DNA from: Haloglomus halophilum
GTDB lineage: Archaea > Halobacteriota > Halobacteria > Halobacteriales > Haloarculaceae
Reading direction: 5' to 3'
Assembly (NCBI RefSeq): GCF_024298885.1
Contig: NZ_CP101166.1
Coordinates: 3,719,149-3,783,148, forward strand
Length of the DNA stretch: 64,000 nucleotides
Below are positions 1 to 7,124 of this stretch, in pieces. Below the pieces are notes generated by a model that saw nothing but the letters and a program-made list of their open reading frames with translations, ran no database searches and had not been told where the DNA came from. Within the stretch, counting starts at the first letter, position 1; each line of letters starts with the position of its first letter. A program made the translations under genes and the position numbers.

Positions 1-605
1 AACCAGCCGGCACGGCGGAACCGGCCGACACGGCCGAGGCGTCGGAGCCATCAGAGACCACGGCGACCGAGACCACGGAACCGACCGAGACGACCGAACC
101 GACGGCTACTCCGGAGACGGACGCGGACGGGACGGACGACGACATCGGGGAGTTCGAACCCGGCGAGTTCGACGCCGAAGAGCCCGAGGAGGACCCGCTC
201 GGTGACGAGGTCCGCGAACAGGTCGAGGAGGAGTACGGGACGGAGTTCTCCACCGGGACCGAGGTGGAGTCCGAGCCCGATCTGGAGCCCGAAGCCGAAC
301 CGGAACCTGAAGCCGAGTCCGAGACGGAGCCGCAGACCGAACCGGAATCGGCCCCGGAACCGGACCCCGACCCCGACCCCGACACCAGCGGCGCGGAGCC
401 GGCCGAGGATGTCGACCTCTCCGAGGCCGTGATGGACGCGATGCAGGCCCTCGACGACGGCGACGGCGCACCGACCGACGCGGTGATAGAGCGTGTCGCC
501 GACCGGACCGGCGCGTCCCCCGACGAGATCGACGACGCCGTGCAGGACGCACTGATGGGCGGCCAGTGTTACGAGCCCGAGGACGGCCTGCTGAAGCCCA
601 TCTGA
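1..605 (+). CDS. rpap: RPA-associated protein (COG3390), C-terminal part
   Basis: Only the 3' part is present; the reading frame is open from base 3 to the TGA at 603-605. The visible residues begin with a Thr/Glu/Pro-rich linker, continue through an almost pure Glu/Asp-Pro tract (about 273-386) and end in a compact domain of about 65 residues (from about 408) with the ending GGQCYEPEDGLLKPI, which I recognise as the C-terminal winged-helix-like end of haloarchaeal RPA-associated proteins. These accompany the single-stranded-DNA-binding protein RPA. The next gene, rpe, starts 3 bases after the stop, matching the known haloarchaeal rpa-rpap-rpe operon. The rpa gene itself would lie to the left of the window. 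The paralogue number cannot be told. Confidence 0.8.
   Translation, partial: PAGTAEPADTAEASEPSETTATETTEPTETTEPTATPETDADGTDDDIGEFEPGEFDAEEPEEDPLGDEVREQVEEEYGTEFSTGTEVESEPDLEPEAEPEPEAESETEPQTEPESAPEPDPDPDPDTSGAEPAEDVDLSEAVMDAMQALDDGDGAPTDAVIERVADRTGASPDEIDDAVQDALMGGQCYEPEDGLLKPI
273..386 (+). repeat. Glu-Pro / Asp-Pro low-complexity tract in the rpap linker
   Basis: The translation alternates acidic residues with proline (EPEAEPEPE, EPDPDPDPDP-like), made by degenerate repeats of GAR-CCN and GAC-CCC codons; the last four DP units are exact GACCCC hexamers. It joins the N-terminal part to the winged-helix-like end and is expected to be an extended, highly charged spacer. Confidence 0.7.
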
Positions 606-608
606 GCG

Positions 609-1415
609 GTGGCCCCCGAGACTCCACACGTCGAACCGCTCCCCGGCGAACCGGCGGCCGTCGCCGAGACGGATGAGGGTCGTGTACTCGTGCTGGCGGA
701 CTACCACGCCGGGCTGGAGGTGGCGCTCCGCCGCGACGGCGTGGAACTCGGCAACCGTGCCGACGACCGCCGCGAGTCTGTCCGCCGCCTGCTGGCCGAG
801 AGCGGCGCCGACCGCGTCGTCCTGCTGGGTGACGTGGGGAACGCCATCGGCGACCCGAACGAGACCGAACGGCGCGAACTGGACGAACTGTTCGCCGCAC
901 TGACCGAGCGCGTCCCCGTCACCGTGACGCCGGGGAACCACGACGGTGGCCTCGCGGACGTGGTAGCCGACCTCGGTTACGCTCCGGACGACGCGCCGGC
1001 CGGGCACGCCGTGACGGTCACCGACGCCGCGGGCACCCGCGTCGGCGGGGTCGGGTTCGCGCACGGGCATACGTGGCCCGGGCGCGAGGTCGTCGAGGCG
1101 CCCGTCGTCTGCACCGCCCACGAGCACCCGGTCGTCCGGCTGGAGGACGAGGTCGGCGGACGACGGGTCGAGCGCGCGTGGCTCCGGGGGCGGCTCGTGC
1201 CCGCCCCGTTCACGGCCCACGCCGAGGACGCCGGCGCGGAACCGCCCGAGGTGGCCGGCGACCTCGTCGTGTTCCCGGCGTTCAACGACCTCACGGGCGG
1301 GACCTGGGTGAACGAGGGCCAGGACTTCCTCTCGCCGTTCCTGCCCGAGGGCCTCGCCGACGGGGAGGCGTACCTGCTGGACGGGACGCGGCTCGGGGAC
1401 TACGGGTCCATCTGA
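609..1415 (+). CDS. rpe: Rpe, RPA-operon calcineurin-like phosphoesterase
   Basis: 268 residues of the metallophosphoesterase superfamily (COG1407 type). Metal-binding motifs appear in the usual order: DYH at 31-33, GDVGN at 74-78, GNHD at 109-112 and GH at 153-154. The GTG start is 3 bases after the rpap stop, so the two are almost certainly co-transcribed and probably translationally coupled. In Haloferax the third gene of the rpa1 operon encodes such a phosphoesterase, named Rpe; its substrate is not established, and a role in DNA repair together with RPA is inferred from the operon. Nothing looks truncated. Confidence 0.85.
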   Translation: MAPETPHVEPLPGEPAAVAETDEGRVLVLADYHAGLEVALRRDGVELGNRADDRRESVRRLLAESGADRVVLLGDVGNAIGDPNETERRELDELFAALTERVPVTVTPGNHDGGLADVVADLGYAPDDAPAGHAVTVTDAAGTRVGGVGFAHGHTWPGREVVEAPVVCTAHEHPVVRLEDEVGGRRVERAWLRGRLVPAPFTAHAEDAGAEPPEVAGDLVVFPAFNDLTGGTWVNEGQDFLSPFLPEGLADGEAYLLDGTRLGDYGSI

Positions 1416-1550
1416 GCTGGAGCTCCCGTGGTCCGTATCTCGGATATCGGTCACCGGAAGGCCCTCGTCCATCCGGAGGGTGCGAGGTCAGCGCGTCAGC
1501 CGACGAGGAGCGGACGGTGTCCGTCGGCGGATGCGGTCACCGCCCCGGAA

Positions 1551-1556
1551 GTTAAC
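1551..1556 (+). promoter_or_regulatory. TATA-like box for the MscS-type gene
   Basis: GTTAAC stands 25-30 nt before the GTG at 1581. This is the spacing of a haloarchaeal leaderless promoter and is the reason for choosing 1581 rather than the longer open frame from 1428. Confidence 0.5.
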
Positions 1557-1580
1557 TCGGGTGGCCGCCTTCCCGGAGCC

Positions 1581-2132
1581 GTGTTCGCGCCGACACCCCT
1601 TCAGGGTTCCATCGTCAGCACCGCCATCAACGAGTTCATCGCCGACGTGGCCGCGGCCCTGCCGAGCCTGCTGACGGGGCTCGTCTTCCTCGTCATCGCA
1701 GCGATTCTCATCAAGGTCGTGATGGCAGTGGTCAACTTCTCGCTCCAGCGGAGCATCCCGGCCTCGCAGGGCGTCTACCGGCAGTTCATCTCGACCATCG
1801 TGCTCGTCTTCCTCTGCTTCGGCGTCGGGTTGAGCTTCCTCTCCATCGTCGGACTGACCGCCATCGCGGCGTCGCTCGGGACGGCCACCGGCTTCCTCGC
1901 GCTGGGCGTCTCGTACGCGCTGTCGGGGATGCTGGCCGACGCCGTCGCCGGGGTCTACCTGCTCCGGGACCCCGATTTCATGCCCGGTGATAGGATCGAT
2001 ATCGGCGGCACCGTCGGCGAGATCAAGAGCATCGAACTCCGGAAGACCCGCTTCCGGGTCGAAGGGGACACGATGGTCCGCGGGAACGCCGAGATCGAGA
2101 AGAAGTGGACGAAGCTGGACGACGACGATTAG
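1581..2132 (+). CDS. Small MscS-family mechanosensitive channel
   Basis: 184 residues. Three hydrophobic segments (about 19-44, 60-84 and 88-118) precede a short beta domain with a PGDRIDIGGTVGEI stretch, the hallmark of the MscS beta domain, followed by a highly charged tail. The pore helix is Gly/Ala-rich (ASLGTATGFLALGVSYAL). The long C-terminal alpha-beta domain of full-length MscS is missing, so this is a minimal version. It probably releases ions at low osmolarity from the cytoplasmic membrane. The frame is open further upstream, but the TATA-like box fits the 1581 start. Its stop codon directly abuts the stop of the convergent exporter gene. Confidence 0.8.
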   Translation: MFAPTPLQGSIVSTAINEFIADVAAALPSLLTGLVFLVIAAILIKVVMAVVNFSLQRSIPASQGVYRQFISTIVLVFLCFGVGLSFLSIVGLTAIAASLGTATGFLALGVSYALSGMLADAVAGVYLLRDPDFMPGDRIDIGGTVGEIKSIELRKTRFRVEGDTMVRGNAEIEKKWTKLDDDD

Positions 2133-2795
2133 TCAAGCGATACCGACCAGCAGCAGTTCGGCACCGAACCCGAGCAGGACGAGTCCGGACACCGCCTGGA
2201 GGCCCATCGCGACCCGCGGGCGGGCGGCCAGGAGTCCCCGGGCGCGGTGGGCAGACAGCGCGACGGCGCCGAGGTAGGTCATCGTGAGGACGGCGTACCA
2301 TCCCCCGTGCGCGGCCAGGTCGACCGCGTCGGGGCCGGCGAACTGCGGCAGGAACGCCAGGAAGAACACCAGGACCTTCGGGTTGAGGACGTTCACCGCG
2401 ACCCCCTGGAGGTACGCCCCGGGGGTGCCGTCGGTCGGCCACGGTCTGCTGCTCCCGTCCTCATCCTCGTCGGCGATTCCCCGGGTGCCGATGGCGGTGC
2501 CCGTTCCACGAGCGAGACGCCGGAGTGTCGACCCACCGAGCACGAGCAGGTACGCCGCGCCGATGTATCGCAGTCCCTCGTAGGCCGACGGCGACGCGCG
2601 CAACAGCGCGGACAGGCCGAGCGTGACGCCGGCCGTGTGGACCAGGATGCCCGTCGCGACGCCGGCCGCGGCGGCCAGGCCGACCCGCTGGCCGTCGCCG
2701 AGCCCCCGGTCGAGGACGTAGAACGTGTCCGGCCCCGGGGCGAGGACGAGCGCCCCGGCGGCGAGCAGGAAGGCGACGGGGAGGTCGACCGGCAT
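2133..2795 (-). CDS. LysE/RhtB-family amino-acid exporter
   Basis: 220 residues with five to six membrane segments. The N-terminal region carries the family signature GALVLAPGPDTFYVLDRGL with the APGPD turn, followed by a G-rich second helix. An acidic hydrophilic loop of about 25 residues in the middle (EDEDGSS) is typical of halophile insertions. Members export amino acids or homoserine lactones; the substrate cannot be read. The open frame extends 30 codons further upstream but that part is Arg/Gly/Pro-rich and not family-like, so the ATG at 2795 is chosen. It is divergent from the enoyl-CoA hydratase gene. Confidence 0.82.
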   Translation of the reverse strand: MPVDLPVAFLLAAGALVLAPGPDTFYVLDRGLGDGQRVGLAAAAGVATGILVHTAGVTLGLSALLRASPSAYEGLRYIGAAYLLVLGGSTLRRLARGTGTAIGTRGIADEDEDGSSRPWPTDGTPGAYLQGVAVNVLNPKVLVFFLAFLPQFAGPDAVDLAAHGGWYAVLTMTYLGAVALSAHRARGLLAARPRVAMGLQAVSGLVLLGFGAELLLVGIA

Positions 2796-2884
2796 CCGAT
2801 GGGGGTGCGGCAGCGACGTGCGAATACCTGTCGCTTGGTTCGTTCCTCGTCCGGTTCTCCCCGCACCTGGTTCGCCCGCAGGCA

Positions 2885-2890
2885 TTTATC
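2885..2890 (+). promoter_or_regulatory. TATA box for the enoyl-CoA hydratase gene
   Basis: TTTATC lies 23-28 nt before the ATG at 2913, the classic haloarchaeal leaderless arrangement. Confidence 0.6.
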
Positions 2891-2912
2891 GGAGCCGGGA
2901 GTGGCCCCGCTC

Positions 2913-3704
2913 ATGACGTCCGAACACGTCGACGTGACCCACGCCGCCGACGGCGCCGTCGGCCGCATCACCTTCGACCGACCGGAGCGGAACAACTCGA
3001 TGGACCAGCAGGCGGCCGACGAACTCCAGCGGGCCGCCATCGACCTCGTCGAGGACGACGCGGTCCGGTGTATCGTTCTGACGGGGACGGGCGGCGCGTT
3101 CAACACGGGGGCCGACCTCACCGCGCTCTCCGGCGACGGGAGCGACGGGGCCACGGTCCGGCGCATCGCTGGCGCGCTGCACGGGATGGTGAGCCAGCTC
3201 GCCCGCGCACCCAAGCCGGTCGTCTGTGGCGTCAACGGCGTCGCGGCCGGTGGCGGCGTCGGCCCGGCCATCTGCGGGGACGTGGTACTGGCTACGGAGT
3301 CGGCCCGGTTCGAGTTCGCCTACCCCCGCATCGGGCTCTCGGCCGACGGCGGCTCGTCGTACTTCCTGCCGCGGCTCGTGGGGCTCCGCGAGGCACAGCG
3401 CATCGCCTTCCGCGACGAACCGGTCGGCGCCGGGGAGGCCGCCGACATCGGTCTCGCAACCGAGGCGGTCCCCGACGACGAGTTCGAGGAGCGGCTGGCC
3501 GCGGAGGCCGCGCGGCTGGCCGAGGGACCGACGCTGGCCCACGCCGCGACGAAGGGCCTCCTGCGCTCGTCGCTGGACCGGTCGCTGGACGAGCAGCTCG
3601 CGACCGAGGCCGAGACCATCGCCGGGCTCACCGCCACCGAGGACTTCTCGCGGGGACTGGACGCCTTCCTCGGCGAGGGCGGGGCCGACTTCCAGGGCGA
3701 GTAG
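2913..3704 (+). CDS. Enoyl-CoA hydratase/isomerase family protein (PaaG-like)
   Basis: 263-residue crotonase-fold protein. The first oxyanion-hole region (GGAFNTGADL) and the second (NGVAAGGGVGPAICGD) are intact. The catalytic stretch reads RIGLSADGGSSYFLPRLVG, with Asp where classical hydratases have the second catalytic Glu; this pattern is more like the PaaG/PaaB-type isomerases (ring-1,2-epoxyphenylacetyl-CoA isomerase) and some long-chain isomerases. So a CoA-thioester hydratase or isomerase in fatty-acid or aromatic degradation is likely, but the substrate is open. It is monocistronic, with its own TATA box, and converges on an MFS gene. Confidence 0.85.
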   Translation: MTSEHVDVTHAADGAVGRITFDRPERNNSMDQQAADELQRAAIDLVEDDAVRCIVLTGTGGAFNTGADLTALSGDGSDGATVRRIAGALHGMVSQLARAPKPVVCGVNGVAAGGGVGPAICGDVVLATESARFEFAYPRIGLSADGGSSYFLPRLVGLREAQRIAFRDEPVGAGEAADIGLATEAVPDDEFEERLAAEAARLAEGPTLAHAATKGLLRSSLDRSLDEQLATEAETIAGLTATEDFSRGLDAFLGEGGADFQGE

Positions 3705-3726
3705 AGCCAGACTCGACGGCGGCCCC

Positions 3727-5058
3727 TCAGTCATCGGCGGGAACCGTCCGGCCGCCCGCGGGCCGGCTCTCGACCAGCGCGAGCCCCGCCAGCCCGGCGG
3801 CCGCGAACGCGAGCGAACTGGTCAGCGCGAACGCGGCCGGGTAGCCCGCGAGTGTCGCGATTCCACCCACCAGCGTCGGGCCGAGGACGCCGCCCAGCCC
3901 CTTCGCGGTCGAGCGCAGGCCCATCAGCTCGGACTCCCGACCCGCCGGCGCCACGTCCCCGATGAAGGCGACGGCGCCGGTGGTCATCGCCGAGAAGGAG
4001 ACACCGAGCACGAACAGCGCCCCGCCCGCAGCAGCCACCCGGGCCAGGCCCGTTCCGAGCCACGCGGGGCCGGTGACGCCGAGGAGACCCGCGCCGGCGG
4101 CGGGAACGGTCGCGGTCGCCGCGAGGACCGCGAATGCACCGCTTCCGGCCATCCCGGCGACGATGAGCGGCTTGCGGCCGATGCGGTCGGCCGCGACGCC
4201 CAGCAGGTACATCGCGCCGACCTGCGTGCCGTGGTTGACCGCGAGCAGGGCACCCATCACAGGCTCGGCGACGCCGACCACGTCGACGAGGTACGGGGCC
4301 ATCAGCGCCATCACGCCGAGGACGGTCACGTTGCGCACGGCGAGCGCGACGTAGAGCCAGCGCAGGCCCTTCACGCGGAAGTGGCCGCGCTCGCCCGCCG
4401 CGGGGAACAGGCGGTGTCGGACCTCCCGGAGGAGTTCGGTGCGGGTCGGTTCGGATGCGTCGTCGGGCGCGTCGTCATCCCCGTCGGTCCCCGGACCGGT
4501 GTCGGTCGGGTCGACGAGGAACGCCGCAGCGACCGTCGACAGTGCCGAGAGGCCGGCGACGACGAGGTAGAGTTCGGGGCGTGCGACGGCGCCCAGCAGG
4601 AGGCCGGCGACGAACTGGCCGCCGGCGAACCCGCCAGAACGCGCCGAGTTGAACGTTCCGAGCGAGCGCCCGCGCCCGTCCGCACCCCCGCGCTCGCTGG
4701 CGATGGTGAGCGCGACCGGCGCGAACCCGGCCGCGAAGACCGCGTACAGCCCCCGAAGGCCGACCGGAACCCAGACGCCGTCCGCGATGGCCAGCGGCGC
4801 GGCGGCGAGGGTCGCGAGGGTCCCCGTGACCACCAGCACCGCGCGGCGGCGGCCGGTCACGTCCGCGAGCGCGCCCCAGACCGGCGAGGCGAGCATCAGC
4901 CCCGCGAAGTAGGCGGTGGCGACGGCGCTCACGGCGAGCGGCGAGCCCTCGCGGCCGACGTAGACGGCCATCGCCGTTCCCATCAGGACGCCGCCGCCGA
5001 AGCGCGTGGCTGCCGCCGTTGCGAGCAGTATCCACTGGGTCCGGCCCGACCGGAACAC
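3727..5058 (-). CDS. MFS transporter
   Basis: 443 residues with about 12 membrane segments arranged in two halves around a charged cytoplasmic loop rich in Asp (DDDAPDDASEP). The loop motif between helices 2 and 3 (VWGALADVTGRRRAVLV) is the conserved MFS GxLaDrxGrk motif, and a second copy (GVAADRIGRKPLIV) marks the second half. Drug or metabolite efflux is the usual inference; no substrate can be assigned. It starts at the ATG at 5058, about 100 bp from the divergent UspA-like gene. Confidence 0.85.
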   Translation of the reverse strand: MFRSGRTQWILLATAAATRFGGGVLMGTAMAVYVGREGSPLAVSAVATAYFAGLMLASPVWGALADVTGRRRAVLVVTGTLATLAAAPLAIADGVWVPVGLRGLYAVFAAGFAPVALTIASERGGADGRGRSLGTFNSARSGGFAGGQFVAGLLLGAVARPELYLVVAGLSALSTVAAAFLVDPTDTGPGTDGDDDAPDDASEPTRTELLREVRHRLFPAAGERGHFRVKGLRWLYVALAVRNVTVLGVMALMAPYLVDVVGVAEPVMGALLAVNHGTQVGAMYLLGVAADRIGRKPLIVAGMAGSGAFAVLAATATVPAAGAGLLGVTGPAWLGTGLARVAAAGGALFVLGVSFSAMTTGAVAFIGDVAPAGRESELMGLRSTAKGLGGVLGPTLVGGIATLAGYPAAFALTSSLAFAAAGLAGLALVESRPAGGRTVPADD

Positions 5059-5159
5059 GCCACCTCCTCGGCGAGCGCCGGTCTTGAGCGCCGCGGTTCG
5101 GGCGCGGGCACTCGGTCGGGACCGTCGGGTTCACGCCCCCGGAGAACGGACATCGAACC

Positions 5160-5555
5160 ATGCGCTACCTCGTCGCGACGGACTCGGTCCACACCACTGC
5201 GGCGGCCTGCGACTACCTCGACGGCCGGCTCGACGGCCCCGGTGCCGACACCGTGACGGTCCTGACGGTGTCGGCCGGCGGCGCCCGCGACGCCGGGGAC
5301 GCGGCGAACGTCGCCCGGGCCCGCCTCGCCGGGCGGGCGACACTGGAGACGGAGACGCGCGACGGCGACCCCGCCGAGGCGATTCTGGAGGCCGTGGACG
5401 ACCTGGATGCGGATGTCCTCGTCCTCGGTCCCCGCTCCGGTGCGCCGGGCAGCGATACCGAACTCGGGTCGACGGCCCGGACGGTGCTGGCCCGGGCCTC
5501 CGTCCCGGCTGTCGTCGTCCCGCTGGAGCGACTCGACCCGGACGGGGTCGAGTGA
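5160..5555 (+). CDS. Small UspA-like protein A of a tandem pair
   Basis: 131 residues with the alternating beta-alpha pattern of the universal stress protein fold and the C-terminal signature VLGPRSGAPGS...GSTARTVL followed by VPAVVVP. It is shorter than typical UspA (about 145) and lacks the usual LVPTDGS beginning, having LVATDSVH instead. It is a close relative of the next gene (same start M-x-YLVAT and same RTVL ending), so the two are probably a local duplication. A nucleotide-binding stress role is inferred from the fold only. Confidence 0.75.
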   Translation: MRYLVATDSVHTTAAACDYLDGRLDGPGADTVTVLTVSAGGARDAGDAANVARARLAGRATLETETRDGDPAEAILEAVDDLDADVLVLGPRSGAPGSDTELGSTARTVLARASVPAVVVPLERLDPDGVE

Positions 5556-5608
5556 GCGACGCCCGACACCGAGGGTCTCCACGTGGCCGTTCGCTCGGGG
5601 GTGACAGG

Positions 5609-5614
5609 CTTAAG
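5609..5614 (+). promoter_or_regulatory. TATA-like box for the second tandem UspA gene
   Basis: CTTAAG is 30-35 nt before the ATG at 5644. It suggests that the second gene of the pair has its own promoter despite the short 88-base gap. Confidence 0.45.
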
Positions 5615-5643
5615 CACCCTCCGACGTAGGGGTCCGACAGACG

Positions 5644-6009
5644 ATGACACGGTATCTCGTGGCCACGGCCACCTCGGCGACCACCGAGGCCGCGAGTGAC
5701 TACCTCATCCCGAAACTCGACGACGGGGACGAGGTGTACGTGCTGACCGTCGAGGAGGAGGGCGTCGAGATGGACCGGGACGCGCTCTCGACCGCACAGG
5801 TCAAGCTGGCGGAGGAAACGACCGTCCGGACCGTGCGCCGTGCGGGTGACCCGGCCGCCGAGATCGTCGCGTTCGTCCGCGAGAAGGACATCGACGAGGT
5901 CATCCTCGGCCCGCGCCGCGAGGGCGGCGAGGGGTTCGGGACCATCGGCACGACGACACGGACCGTGCTCAACAAGGTCGAGGGACCGGTGTTCGTCGTC
6001 CCGAAGTGA
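5644..6009 (+). CDS. Small UspA-like protein B of a tandem pair
   Basis: 121 residues; same architecture as the preceding gene, with MTRYLVATATSATTEAASDY at the start and ILGPRREGGEGFGTIGTTTRTVL near the end, followed by GPVFVVP. The Gly-rich loop that binds ATP in UspA is recognisable, but the family DGS at the first strand is replaced by ATS, so nucleotide binding may differ. It converges on a VOC-family gene 27 bases away. Confidence 0.75.
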   Translation: MTRYLVATATSATTEAASDYLIPKLDDGDEVYVLTVEEEGVEMDRDALSTAQVKLAEETTVRTVRRAGDPAAEIVAFVREKDIDEVILGPRREGGEGFGTIGTTTRTVLNKVEGPVFVVPK

Positions 6010-6036
6010 CGGTCCACAGCGGTGTCGCGGGGCGGC

Positions 6037-6405
6037 TCAGTCCGCCAGCGGCTCGATGAGCTCCACGACGTGTCCGTCCGGGTCCTTCACGAACGCCGTC
6101 CGGGCGCCGGCGGCGGGCTGGTCGCCCGGCTCCTTCACGACGCCGTGGTGGTCGATATCCTCGAACGCCGTGTCGACGTCCTCGACGCCGACAGCGAGAT
6201 GGTCCCAGAGGTCGCCCGCGTCGCCGGGCGCTTCGCCCTCGGTCTCCGAGAGCTGGAGCTCGGTCCCGTCCTCGTCGGCGACGTACAGGTTGGTGGTGTC
6301 GCCGCTCTCGAAGCCCCAGCTGTGCTCGAAGCCCAGGTTCTGCTCGTACCACTCGACGGAGCGCTCGGCGTCGGCCACGTTCAGACAGGTGTGGAGTATC
6401 GCCAT
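6037..6405 (-). CDS. VOC (glyoxalase-like) metalloprotein
   Basis: 122 residues built of two beta-alpha-beta-beta-beta modules. It starts with HTCLNVADAERSVEWYEQNL and ends with FVKDPDGHVVELIEP, the matching halves of a glyoxalase I-type metal site (His near residue 5, Glu in QLSE, His in DHLAV, Glu in the last motif). Annotated relatives are called lactoylglutathione lyase, but haloarchaea lack glutathione, so methylglyoxal detoxification with another thiol or a different VOC reaction is possible. The start at 6405 is chosen because the upstream extension is Pro/Arg-rich. Confidence 0.82.
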   Translation of the reverse strand: MAILHTCLNVADAERSVEWYEQNLGFEHSWGFESGDTTNLYVADEDGTELQLSETEGEAPGDAGDLWDHLAVGVEDVDTAFEDIDHHGVVKEPGDQPAAGARTAFVKDPDGHVVELIEPLAD

Positions 6406-6528
6406 CGTCGGAGTCGGCGGCCGCGGCAGGCAAGTCCGTATCGGTCCCGGGGCCAGCGTGGGCTGGCGTGGGCACCAGCAGGGCGGGACGGCCGGCCGTG
6501 TCGGAGGAGCCAAACCGCCCGGGAACCA

Positions 6529-7008
6529 ATGCCGTCCATGTACTGGCGGGCGGTTCTGGTCGGCGTCGCCTGGGGTGTGGGGTATCTAGCGGTCTGCTAT
6601 CTCTACCCTGCACTGGAGCGGGTCGGACTGGTCGCGGGCCTGTTGCTCCTGGGTTCCGGAGCGCTCGCGGGCGCGGCAGCGGGGCGGCTCGCACGGGGTG
6701 GGCCCGCCGAGAGCACCCGCCACGGCCTCTTCGCGGGCGCCGTCACGGGCGTCGTGTTCGCCGCGGCGTTCTGGCACGTGCTCTCGGTCAGCCGGTTCAA
6801 CAGCCTCACCCCGTTCGGCCACGGCGGCGCGTTCTTCGCCGTCAAGCTGAGCTTCGTCTACAGCGCCGGGGACTTTCCGGCCATCGCCCGGAACCCGGGT
6901 CGCGTCGGGGGCGCCATCGCCATCGCCGGGGGCGCCGTCATCACCCTCGTCGCGGCCTATGCCGGCTACGTGGCGTCCGTCCGTGAGACGGTAGAGTTCG
7001 TCGGATAG
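6529..7008 (+). CDS. Multi-pass membrane protein of unknown function
   Basis: About 159 residues with four or five hydrophobic segments separated by short Arg-rich turns (LARGGPAESTRHG). A polar stretch in the middle (SRFNSLTPFGHGG) may face outside. It resembles small haloarchaeal membrane proteins of the DUF5518 kind (Gly-rich helices alternating with short loops), but I am not certain of that family. Start could be the ATG at 6529 or the one three codons on at 6538. Confidence 0.65.
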   Translation: MPSMYWRAVLVGVAWGVGYLAVCYLYPALERVGLVAGLLLLGSGALAGAAAGRLARGGPAESTRHGLFAGAVTGVVFAAAFWHVLSVSRFNSLTPFGHGGAFFAVKLSFVYSAGDFPAIARNPGRVGGAIAIAGGAVITLVAAYAGYVASVRETVEFVG

Positions 7009-7124
7009 GGCGGTTCTCTACTTATTCCGGATGTACGTGTCGAGAGGCGCGGATAGCTGGATAATACAGGACCCCGACGCGGCAGTGGCAAGACACTTGC
7101 CGGCGGAGGCGGCATCGACCAGGG

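Noticed and set aside
51-1472. Long open frame on the minus strand across the rpap and rpe genes (473 codons)
   Set aside because: It lies opposite well-supported genes and reads Arg/Gly/Val-rich low-complexity protein; an effect of high GC at third positions.
3226-5256. Plus-strand open frame of 676 codons over the MFS gene
   Set aside because: Antisense to a clear 12-helix transporter; composition is Arg/Pro/Ala-rich, with no domain.
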